Assembly: GCA_024291935.2 (NCBI GenBank)
Contig: CM044306.1
Coordinates: 9,126,001 to 9,190,000, forward strand
DNA from: Okapia johnstoni
Lineage: Eukaryota > Chordata > Mammalia > Artiodactyla > Giraffidae
Length of the DNA stretch: 64,000 bases
Direction of reading: 5' to 3'
In this document: one piece after another, positions 27,101 to 39,100 of the stretch
Position numbering within the stretch: the first letter of the stretch is position 1
Layout of the letters: every line of letters begins with the position of its first letter
The notes under the pieces: model-generated
What the model saw: only the letters and a program-made list of their open reading frames with translations
The model's database searches: none
What the model was told of the DNA's origin: nothing
Translations under genes and position numbers: made by a program

Positions 27101-30100
27101 AACAGGATTTTAAAGCCACTTGGATAGTTATATATTTTTGCCTAGGAATTGATTATATGTACGCTAGAAGGTTAGCTAAGAATCTGTTGACGGGGTTATA
27201 TCTTTCATTTTAAACATTATCTTTGGTTTGTAAACTTCTAACCAAGAATCTCAAAAAGTCAAATCGAAATAGAGGATTAAAGTCATGTATTTCTAAAGCG
27301 GTTACTCTTGGGCAGAACAACTATTGCCAATATTTGGCTGCTTCTGACTCAGAGAAATGGCAGTGGCACAGGGCAGGACCTCACAGAGCAAGGTGCTTTG
27401 GACGGACATGAGGTGGGGGGACACACCTGCTTCTTGTTGTAATCTTTGATGGCATTTTCGTAGCCTTCCTCCAGCCTGGCAAACGCCAAGCCCACCTCGG
27501 TGGTCCACCAGATTTGGGTGCATGTGAGTGCGATCTGAAAACAGAGGGGGGCCCCAGTACCCCACCATGTGAGAACCTTTTTCTGACCAACAACAGAGTT
27601 TACACCAGTTAAGGTGGCTCTTTGCCACTGGACTGTGGCTAACCCAGGACGTGTGTGCTCCGTCCACCCCTCCCCGCATCTCAGAGCTGCCCTGTCCACC
27701 CAGCTTGGACCTGGGCTGGGTAGTCAAAGATCCACTGCTCCCTCGGCTTCTCCTCGTAGGTCACCACGGCTTCGGGGATCTCGTGGCGGAGCGTGGCGCA
27801 CATCCTGTCCAGCACACGGTTCAGCCAGACTTCCACCTGGGGACAGAGCCATGGGGACCAGAGAGGGTGAGCATGTCTCATCCGATGACTTGCTCTGATA
27901 TTTACAGAATAAATTACCATTTGTCCTCATCTTTATCATCATTCCAGGGGTAGAAATGCCCAGGGTTTCTGAGCTGTAAGAATGCCCTGCTGGAAAAATG
28001 TGTTTGGCAAGCCCAGGTGTACCCGCAAAACTAGTTGCAATGGGCATTCATGTGCATTCACTGTGTCTAAACACAGAAGGGGGAGGGAGCGAGAGAAAAA
28101 GCTAGAGAAGATGGTCTATGTCTGAGCCCACGAAGTGGTGCTGATACTCCGGGACAGGGCATCTGTCCCCGGGGCCCTGCTGCCCCGTGTCCCAGGCAGA
28201 TTCTGACCAGCAGAGCCCCACTTGTGCCCAAGAGCATTCCCTCAGGGTCTGAGATTGTCAGGCAGACAAACTGGCTGATGAGCCTTACGTGTAATTTGAA
28301 ATACAAACCTTCAACTAATTGCCACCATGGGGAAAATACCCGAATGGGATAATCAGGTTGGTTTTTCTTTTAAGCTATTGATAGAAGCACAGTGCAGGCA
28401 GAGCTCACTGTAGTTAAATGGTTATGTCTGTAAAGTGGTTAATTGTGGGAAGCGTCTGAACAAACTGATGAATGGATTCTGCTGACCCCGTCCGGCCAGG
28501 CACTCCAAATGCAAGTTGTTGGAGCTCAAGCTTTCTCGCATGAGATTTTTAACCTCCTAAGCTGACTTACTTCCAAATTACATGTTGCTTAGAATTACCT
28601 TTTGCTTAGGCTAATGTCAGAATAGATTTGGATGTTTGATCAATACTTGGGCAAAGAGATGGGAGGAGAGGGCAACCAGGAAGCCTGCTGTCAGCAGAAG
28701 GGAGCAGCTTCCTGGGCTGGGGAGGTGGGACAGGAGACCAGGCTGCCCAGGGTAAGGGGAGCCCTCTGCTAAACACAGCAGCTGTAAAGTCCATCATGCT
28801 GAACAGGGATGAGAACTTGGCTGGTGTGCATGGCGCCCTCCAAAGTGGTCCCCTTGGCATTAATAATAACAAAATGATAAAGATTTAAGGGCATTAATAA
28901 ATCTGTTCTCTCCTTCCCGTTTCCCCCCTTCCTTTCTCCTTTCTTTTCACAGGTCACCTCAGACTGAACAGGTAAGGCTGTGAAGGGACTTCTATAAATA
29001 CGTCCCTTAAGCATTTGTTCTTCAAGGCCAAGGGAAGAGGAGAGAGGGTAGGTCACGGGCTGCTGTTGACAGCCTGTCTGTGGCCGTGCAAGGCACCGCC
29101 ATCCCAGGGGTGGGGTGCAGTGCTCTGCATGTTCACACGGCGACTCGCACCTGCCCTGAGAGGTCGCACTCCCGGTCAAAGTCCACATACTCGTCCTCCT
29201 TGCTGTACATGCCCAGGCCGAACTTGAGTGGCTTCCCGCTGGCGTCGAGGCGGAACTTCAGTTTACACAGGCTGTCGAAGAGCTTGGACAGGTGGCGGCT
29301 CACCTGGATTTCGGGGTCGGAGTGGGAGGATGTTGGATTTTGCAACCCAGGGGTTCACAGGTGGATGACTGTGGCCTGGATCTCCCTCGGGTGGTCTTAA
29401 GCATCATTTTTTTTTTACTTATGCTCCCCCCAACCCCCCACCTCTGGGATGCTGATTAAACACACTTCACCAACAAAGGAAACAGCAAACACTGATCGGG
29501 CAGAACCTCCTGAATGTCTGTTTCTTCTCTTCCCTGAGAAGGTTCTGTCCCGGGGGGCACGGGGCCTATGCTCCTAAGTCAAATGCTCAGAACCTAAACC
29601 GCAGGCTGCCCTAGGGCTCCCGTACTGTGCGTCTGGAACCTCATGATTAAAAGAAACTATGGTCCCCTCCCTTTGCCCAGATGCTCGCCCTTCTCTTTTA
29701 GAAGAGGAGCCTCTCGGGAACTTTTCCTCCCAGTGTCTGGGGTTTAGTAGGATGAGCAGCCTGTGTCTTAGAAACGGGCATCTCACTCATTTCCCAGAGC
29801 ACAATGATGGAGCTCAGGGAGGGAAGGGCAGGCTCTGAGAGCAGTCCCAGGTCCTTCTGTCATGGCCCGGACCCTGGGCGGTTTCTGGTGTGGACCACCT
29901 CTTGGACACTCCTCCAACATCCCGGGGCCACCCGGACATGGAGCCTGGTGCCCCTTCGGACCATCAGGGGCCCTCCTACCTCCACGGGGTCGTTTCCGTT
30001 GGAGAGAATGTCCAAGAGGTCAGCTGAAGAGACAAAGTAGAACCTGGGGAAAGCCAGTCTTTTCGTCTCTAAATATTCGGCCAAGGCCTTTTCGCACACA

Positions 30101-33100
30101 GCCAACCTGGGGGCAGGGAACAAGGCCGCTGAGTCCTGCTAGACAGAAGGTCTCTTTCAGCCCATCCTTCCACGCGCTGGACAGATGACCCTGGAGGTGC
30201 CCAGGCTGTTCACAGCCCCAGTTTGATTCAAATCTTCCAAGCGGACACGCTCGTTCTCAGCCAGCCCCCGCACTTGTGGACGTCCCCAGGCAGGAGGGGC
30301 TACAGTTTAATCTCTGCCATCGCGGCTTCCTCTGAGGCTGAATGCAGGCTCTGTGGCTAGGGTGGCAGGAAGTGGCAGGTGATTCCAGGGAGGGGATGTG
30401 TTAACCCACAACCTGGGGGTTTTCTGGCCTGGCCAGCAGGGTGGTGGGGGAGGCGCATGACTTGGGTTTCTGCCACAGCGAGGCCGCTTGTCTGGACAGG
30501 TATGGGACTCACCTCTTCTTCAGGTCCTCAAGTTTGGCATAGAGGCCTGGTTTGTTGGTGGCTTCAACCACGTTGGGTGTTTTCACCGCGTCCTCCATCA
30601 GGGCCTGGGAGGAGAAGGGACCACATGGCATCACGAGCCCTGTTTGCACCAAGGGAGCCAATTCCAAAAGTGCCCAGGCAGGAGCCAGAGAGCTGTGCTC
30701 ACCTTGAACTCCAGGTCGATGTCATCAAAGCGCTTGGAATCCTCGGGCAGCTGGGCGCGGATGTCTTCGGAACCGATGAAGATGCTCTCCAGGTGGCTCC
30801 AGGTTCTCTGGACCTCGAACCAGATGGAGATGACCGAGTCCGCGGTGGACAGCTTCTGCTGCCAGCTGGTCACCTCCTGCAGGAAGTGGGACAGGTACTT
30901 GGACATCATCAGGTTCTGCAGCTGCACCTGGTTGTCCTCCAGCGTCTCCACCAGCACCTCGTCTGACTTGAGCATCATGGTGCCTGTCCGTGGGTGCGGC
31001 TCATGCTCAAACTCCATGGTGGACCAGGTGCTGTCCAGGGCTTTCAGCACCTTCCGGAGGAATAGAAACCGGGTCAGCGAGAGTCAGGCAAGAATCACTA
31101 AAGAGGACCCAGAGTTTCCTAGAACGTGGAAGGAGGCCCTGCTCTCAGAAAGCCAAAACGTTCGTGCCAACATTATTCACAATGGCCAACAGATGGAAAC
31201 AGCCCAAATGTCTCTCAGTGGATGAACAGACTGACAAAATGTGGAGTAATCACACAATGAAACATTATTTGGCTGTAAAAAGGAATGAAGTATGGACACA
31301 TGCTACAACACAAAGCAAACTTAAAAACATGCTCAGTGAAAGAAGTCAGACACAAAAGCCCATATATTATATGTTCACATGTGTATGAAATGTACAGAAA
31401 AGGCAAACCTATAGAAGACAGGAAGCAGTAGGTTAGAGCTGGGATGAGTGAAGGTGTGAGAAGATGGGGAGTTATTACGTAAAGGGTCTGGGTTTCATCC
31501 CTTTTTGAGGAGATGAAAATGTCCTGCTGCTGCTGCTGCTACTGCTGCTGCTAAGTTGCTTCAGTCGTGTCTGACTCTGTGCGACCCCATAGATGGCACC
31601 CCACCAGGCTCCGCTGTCCCTGGGATTCTCCAGGCAAGAACACTGGAGTGGGTTGCCATTTCCTTCTCCAGTGCATGAAAGGGAAAAGTGAAAGTGAAGT
31701 CGCTCAGTCATGTCCCGACTCCTTGCGACCCCATGGACTGCCGCCTACCAGGCTCCTCCGTCCATGGGATTTTCCAGGCAAGAGTACTGGAGTGGGGTGC
31801 CATTGCCTTCTGCAGGAAAATGTCCTAAAATTGACTAATTCTAATATGTGATGGTTGCACATTTCTGTAAATATGCTAAAAGCCATTGAATTGCACACTT
31901 TAAATGGGTATGTGATTTATAGCTCAATAAAGCTGTTAAAAAAAAAAAAGCAAGCCCAACTGTGACCATTCAGACTCAAAAAACAGATGAGGAGAGAGGT
32001 TTGAATTGCAAAGGAATCCTCCGGCATTTTTGTGTGTCCTGGAATGGCCCTAGGTACTAGCTGATGGCCAGCCCTCCTGACCACTGTCCACCCTCCCCGG
32101 CCCCATTCAGCTTCTCAGAAGGCAGAGGCTGAGGCAGGATGGACCACAAACAAGGGTGCTTCATGGAAAGAGAGGAGAGTTCAGTTAGGCGTTAACTCGT
32201 GGTACGTTAGTTTCAACCCTACATGTCATTCTGCAGGGTTAGACTGGTGAATCGCTTTCAGCACCAGCATATTCAGCGGGCATCAGGCTGGTAGGTCGGT
32301 TTCAGCACCCTCCCATATAAAACGCACTTCACTGTCAACAAAGGATACCTTTTCCATCCCAGACTCCTTCACGGCCTTGTCGACAATGTTTCGGACCTCG
32401 TCCTCGTACTTGTGTAGGTTCAGCTGGAGTAAATCTGCCAGGGTGGTCTCATCTGACATTTCAAATTTCACCTGCAGAGGGAAAAAATAGGCACATTTCA
32501 CATTCGGTCACATCTTCTCCAGTTGAGGGACACCTTTGTCCTTCATGTAGAGGCTGGCGAGGGAGGAACCCAGGCCAGGAAGTGGGTGTCCGGGAGCTCC
32601 GTGACTTGGGCAGACACTCCTCCAGGCCTCTCCTCCCTGTAAAACTGGTAGCAACAGAGCCCACCAGTAGTGGGTTGAAGAGTGTCCCCCCAAATTCATG
32701 CCCATCTGGACTTCAGAATGGGGCTTTACTCAGAAATAGAGTCTTTGCAGCTGTTAAGGATCTTGAGATGAAATCATCTCGGGTCAACCGCACAGAACCT
32801 AAACCTGATGGCAGGTGTTTTCATCACAGAAAGGAAGAGAGAGGTTTGAAATGCAGAGGAGGCCATGTGACCACGGAGGCAAGGATGCATCGGATGCAGC
32901 CACAAACCAAGGGCCGCCTGGGATCACCAGAAGCTGGGAGAGGGGGAGAGGCAGGGGAGGGTCCTTCCCTAGACATCAGAGGGATCATGGCTCTGCTGAC
33001 ACCTTGACTTCAGGTTTCTGGCCTCCAGGGCCACGGAAGAATACATTTCTGTGGTTTTAAGACCCCCATTGTGTGGGGCTTTGTGACTACAGCTGCAGGA

Positions 33101-36100
33101 CCCAATCCATCTGGGGAAGCTGCCGTGTTAGTAACAGGTGTGGCTGAGTCACAGGTACTGTTACTCTGGTAACAATACCAGGTATTTGCATGGTGTCACC
33201 CAGTCCTCAAATCTTTCTCACTGTCACATAGACATTTCCAAGCCTGGATTCCAAGCCTGCCACAAAAACTGGTTTGACCAACTGATGGAATTGAGTGTTT
33301 CTCAATCATGGTTGGGAAAATACCTGCCCAGGTCTCAACAGGTCCTCGGTGGTACCCAATTCCTGGGATGTTTCCGTTGTTTGCTGATCACTGCCCTGGG
33401 TTCTCTCCCAGGCCCTGGATGGGGTACACGAGCCTGCTGGCCAGTGGCCGCAGTACTTGAGACAATCCCTTCTGCTCGCCTGTTCCTCCCCTCTCCTCCC
33501 CAAGGCCCAGGCCACACCCCACGTGCTCCTGATGCTGGACCCACACTTCCCTAACCGGGGAGGTAGCTGCCTCCTCTGCACCCCTAGAACTGCCACTGAG
33601 CACCCCACTCAGCCTCCCAAACACCATGGCCTGTGCTGGTCTTTCTTCCTCTGCTGCCCTGAGAGCAGGGCCCGTGTCCTCAATCTCTCTGCTCCCTTGA
33701 CATCTACGGGGGGCCTCTGCAGAGTAGCCATTCCATAGAGTTTTGTTCAATGTTTGCTGACAGTGGGGATGGTCCTCTTCACTTTCAGTGAGTGTCAAGG
33801 CCAGTACCCCTCCCACTCCCCACTGGGGGACATCCCTGGGAAAATTTTGGCGCTAGGACCCTGTGCTCCTGGGGTACATGGGGGGACCCAGGACTGTTCC
33901 TCCACCCCAAACTTCCTGAGCCCCATGGACATTCACTGCTCATGCTATAACCAGTACTGGCTGCATAATTTGCAGGGCCTGGTGCAAAATGAAAATGATG
34001 GGATCCCGTGTGAAAAAGTTATTAATTAAGGAAATCAAGATGGTGACAGCAGAGTTTCCAACCCAGCTAGGGGCCCCCTGAGCCCGGAGCCCTGTGTGAT
34101 GGCCTGGGGCGCGCATGCGTGAAGCCAGCTTTACCAGCGTCAGCCCCCCACTCCCGCAGCGAGTTCCCGGGGAGTGTTGCCCTCTGCCCCACATCAGTGT
34201 GGCACCTGGGTGGCCTGCATGAGCTGCTGCCAGTGGCGGTCCCGGATGGCGGGGTTCTGCAGCTCGCTCACGGCACGCAGGGATGTGATCATGTTCTTCA
34301 CGGTGTTGTCCAGCCCCACAAAGGCATCCCAGCTCTTCATCTCCTTGTCCAGGGACCTCACGTCCTTGGCGAACTTCTTACAGTCTATGTCCATCTGCTC
34401 CACGTTGATGTTCTTCCACTTGGTGGTCTTCCAGTCGTCGATGCTGGTGTTGACCTGAGGTGGAAAAACGCCCACTGACTCCTCTGCTGGGAAGGCACCC
34501 GTGCCACCTTCCTGGCATTGCTCTCAGATGGAAAAATCCAATGAGGAGTCTCCAGCACTAAGGACAGAGCTTGGTAAAGTGAGTGGATACAGGGGGAGCA
34601 AAAAAGAACCCCAGTTCTACCATGACAGATTCAACTTAAAAGTCAGCAGTTAAGAGAGATTTTGGCAAAACATAGGCTTTGTCACTGCTCACCAGGATCT
34701 TGTTCTGTCCCATGTCTTGGTGAGGCCACAAAAGTTGCCCCAACCAAAGGAATGTGGATGACACCTGTCACGTGGGGGGCAGAGGCATTGGGTTGCCAAC
34801 GCTGAACCCAGTCCCCTCTACCTGCCTTGGCAGTTGTGGACACAGGCACTGAGCTGTGAGGGTTTGCCTGGAACTGCAGTGTGGACTTTGCATGAATGAA
34901 AAATATGTGTCTGTGGTTAACTACACAAAAATTTTGTTTTTTTAGGGCTGTTTGTTACTGCAGGGTAACCTAGCCTACTTGTTGCTGTTTAATCACTAAG
35001 TCTTGTCTGACTCTTTGCAACCTCAAAGACTGTAGCCCACCAGGCTCCTCTGTCCATGCAGTTTCCCAGGCAAGAATACTGGAGTGGGTTGCCATTTCCT
35101 TCTCCAGGGGATCTTCCCAACCCAGGGACTGAACTCAGCTCTCCCTCAATGGCAGGCGGATTCTTTACTCCTGAGCCACCGGGGAAGCCCAACCTAGCTT
35201 ACACTGACAAAGATACCCAGAAGAAATTCCGCTCATGACAGGATGAAAAAGACACAGGCGGTACTGGGGGACCACCCTACCAAGAGTGGAGACAGAAACC
35301 CGAGAAGCTCCTGTCTTGAATTCGGGGTGGGCTGAGAATGGCTTGGGAGTTGGATGGGAGTCCTGGAGGGGGTCAGAGGTTGCTGATAGAGGCTTGGGGC
35401 AGAAAGGCCTGGTCTTGATAGATGTCCTTGGCAATGATCAACAGTTGGGGCGCTGACAAGAGACTGACTCTGCAAATCCCAAGACTTGAAGCTTTATTCC
35501 CCACAGAAATCGATGGCCCTTTCTGGTTTAAGTTTAAGCTGCTTCTGTATGCTGTTATCGTATAAGTACCCTGGCTCGTTTGTCAATTTTTCTTGCAACA
35601 CCCTGACCGGAAATGCTTATCGTTATCTCCTGGGGAAAGTAACCTGCATTCTTGGGTCTGTGCTAAGTGTTATTTATCAAGGGACAGTGCAGCTTTCTGA
35701 GCTGACTTCACTTATTGTTCAGTCCTTGCCTGAATAATCCCAGGGACAGAGGAGCCTGGCGGGCCGCCGTCTATGGGGTCACACAGAGTCAGACACGACT
35801 GAAGCGACTTAGCAGCACCATTGTTCAGTCAGGTCACTCGAGCACAAGAGACTTGAATTCAGTGAGTTGCAAAAAAAAAAAAAAAGTATCGAGAGGCTTT
35901 GATGGATTCTCTCCCTTTGGGGGTGGTTGTGACGGAGCCTGTGGCTCCAAAGATTCTCCCCCACTCTGCCCTCTGTGAGAAATAGATAGATTTAGCATGG
36001 TCAGGATACAGACATTCACATTATCTTACTAAGATGTAATCTAAAAAACCAGATACATGAGAAGACAGGGCCTGCTCCTGGGCAGGGACGCCGACTACGG

Positions 36101-39100
36101 CTGCCAGGAGGGAAATCCTCCCCAGATGAGCTCACAGTAGATTCAAGTCTATGTGTAGCCTGAGAGTTTTCTGTCTGGAGAGAGGAGGGTTTGACAGGTT
36201 CTGAAGTTCACTCAAGTGCACAAAGAAGAACTAACCCAGACTCAGAGAAGGAGCTGCAGGTCACGGTGCGAGGGGAGGGAGGGTAACCCAGACTCAGAGA
36301 AGGAGCTCCAGGTCACGGTGCGAGGGGAGGGAAGGGTAACCCAGACTCAGAGAAGGAGCTCCAGGTCACGGTGAGGGGAGGGAGAGGGAGGAAGTAACAC
36401 AGGGACAGACTTAGAGAAGGAGCTCCAGGTCACGGTGCGAGGGGAGGGAGGGTAACCCAGACTCAGAGAAGGAGCTCCAGGTCACGGTGCAGAGAAGGAG
36501 CTCCAGGATGGTGCGAGGGAGGGAGGGTAACACCAGACTCAGAGAAGGAGCTCCAGGTCACGGTGCGAGGGGAGGGAGGGTAACCCAGACTCAGAGAAGG
36601 AGCTCCAGGTCCAGGTCACGGTAACACAGACTTAGAGGAGGAGCTCCAGGTCATGGGGGGGGTAAGGGAGGGTAACACAGACAGACTCAGAGAAGGAGCT
36701 CCAGGTCACGGTGCGAGGGGAGGGAGGGTAACCCAGACTCAGAGAAGGAGCTCCAGGTCACGGTGCGAGGGGAGGGAGGGTAACACAGACTCAGAGAAGG
36801 AGCTCCAGGTCACGGTGCGAGGGGAGGGAAGGTAACCCAGACTCAGAGAAGGAGCTCCAGGTCACGGTGCGAGGGGAGGGAGGGTAACACAGACAGACTT
36901 AGAGAAGGAGCTCCAGGTCACGGTGCGAGGGGAGGGAGGGTACAGACTTAGACAGGACAGGACGGTGCGAGGGGAGGGAGGGTAACACTTAGAGAAGGAG
37001 CTTCAGGTCACGGTGCGAGGGGGAGGGAGGGACAGACTTAGAGAACAGCAGACAGGTCAGAGAGGGAGGGAGCTTAGAGAAGGAGTCCAGGTCACGGGTG
37101 GGAGGGGGGAGGGAGGGTAACACAGACTTAGAGAAGGAGCTCCAGGTCACGGTGCGAGGGGAGGGAGGTAACACACTTAGAGAAGGAGTCCAGGTCACGG
37201 TGGGAGGACTTAGAGAGGGGTAACACAGACTTAGAGAAGGAGCTCCAGGTCACGGTGCGAGGGGAGGGAGGGTAACACAGACTTAGAGAAGGAGCTTCAG
37301 GTCACGGTGTGAGGGGAGGGAGGGTAACACAGACTTAGAGAAGGAGCTCCAGGTCACGGTGGGAGGGGAGGGAGGGTAACACAGACTTAGAGGAGCTCCA
37401 GGTCACGGTGCGAGGGGAGGGAGGGTAACACAGACTTAGAGAAGGAGCTCCAGGTCACGGTGCGAGGGGAGGGAGGGATGCGCTGGGAGTTTGGGGCTGA
37501 CAGGCACACACTGCTGTATTTAAGATAGATAACCAGGGACTTCCTGGCGGCCCAGTGGTTGGGACACCGCGCTTCCACTGCAGGGGGCACGGGTTCAATC
37601 CCTGGTCAGGGAACTAAGATCCTGCATGCCACACAGTGTGGCCAAGAGATTAAAAAAATTAAAATCAAGGCACTATCTATTAAAAAAAAGAAAGCCAACC
37701 AATAGGGACCTACTGTATAGCACAGGGAACTCCTCTCAACACTCTGTAATAACCTAAATGGGAAAAGAATTCAAAAAGGAACAGGTACATGTTTATGCAT
37801 AACTGAATCACTTTGCTGGACACCTGAAACACAGCATTGTTAACCAGATATACTCCAATAAGAGCTTCGAAGGTGGCACAATGGTAAAGAACGCGCCTGC
37901 CAGCGCAGGAGATGCAAGTTAAATCCCTGGGTTGGGAAGATCCCCTGGAGGATGAAATGGCAACCCACTACAGTATTCTTGCCTAGAGAATCCCATGGAT
38001 GGAGGAGCCTGACAGGCTACAGTCCATGGGGTCACAAAGAGTCAGACATGACTGAAGCGACTTAGCACGCATGCATACTGCCATAAAATAAAAAATAGAA
38101 AGAAAGAAGAACTAAAATATCTTTGGAAATAGAGGAGCCAAGAGGCGAGACCATGGGGAACTAACACATGCCCATACGCTGGGGACAGTGCCTTGACCCT
38201 GAGGTGGAGAGTGAGGCTGCCGACTCTTGTGTTTGAGAAGAGGGGCTGCCTCCATCAACCATCAGAGGTGGGTGTCATGGGCGGATAATAGGAGCTGCCC
38301 CCTCTTGGTGCTGGGATGTTGCCCGTGGACCCCTCTCCCACCTCCCCCTCCCTGCACCACCTTCAACACCCCCCACCTGCCCCCACAAGCCAGATGACCC
38401 CTCACCATGATGATCATGTCCCAGAGCTCCTTCAGCAGGCGGACCTCTTTGTGACAAGCCTTGAGCTGCTTGTAGTCCGGAACGCTGACCTCGAATAGGC
38501 TTCCGGACTTGCACAGCGCCTCCATGATGCTCTCCATGGCTGCGATGCTCTTTTGTTGCTGCGGGCATGGGAGGAAGCCTGTGAGCAGGGTGCCCGCATT
38601 CAGTGGAGCCTTCCCTGTCTGCCCCAGCCTGTCACGTCCCAGTGACCCTCAGAGACATTGGCACACTGTACTCTGACCCCACGCACACAGGAAGGCAGCA
38701 AACTTTCTAGCCAGGGAAGCAGTGCCCTCCCAATCCGTCCCCCCAACCAACCCTGGCTTCTCCGATGGGGCCTGGAGGGGAGGCCCCATAGGATGGCTGA
38801 GCTTGCATGTCTGTGCACACACACATGCATGTGCCCACACACACACACACACACACGTGTGCTCAGCCCCGAGGCTGGTCCCATTGAGGCTGTGTTTCTG
38901 GGCTCACGAGAATGACAGTTTGAGAAAAGATGGGTCCCCAGAGTTACCACCCCATCTCCTCCTTGAACAAAAATACCTTATCGAGGGACTTGTAGGGATC
39001 GGGGTCACTGAAGCTGAACGGGGCTTCTTGCCTGAACCTCTCTCTGAACTCGTGCTGCTTGAGCTGCGAGAGGACCACGTGAGATGCTCAGGCTCCCCGC

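Noticed and set aside
36236..37478. Regularly spaced repeats read as a CRISPR array
   Set aside because: Units are directly adjacent with no unique spacers, vary in length, and lie in a mammalian intron. It is a minisatellite.
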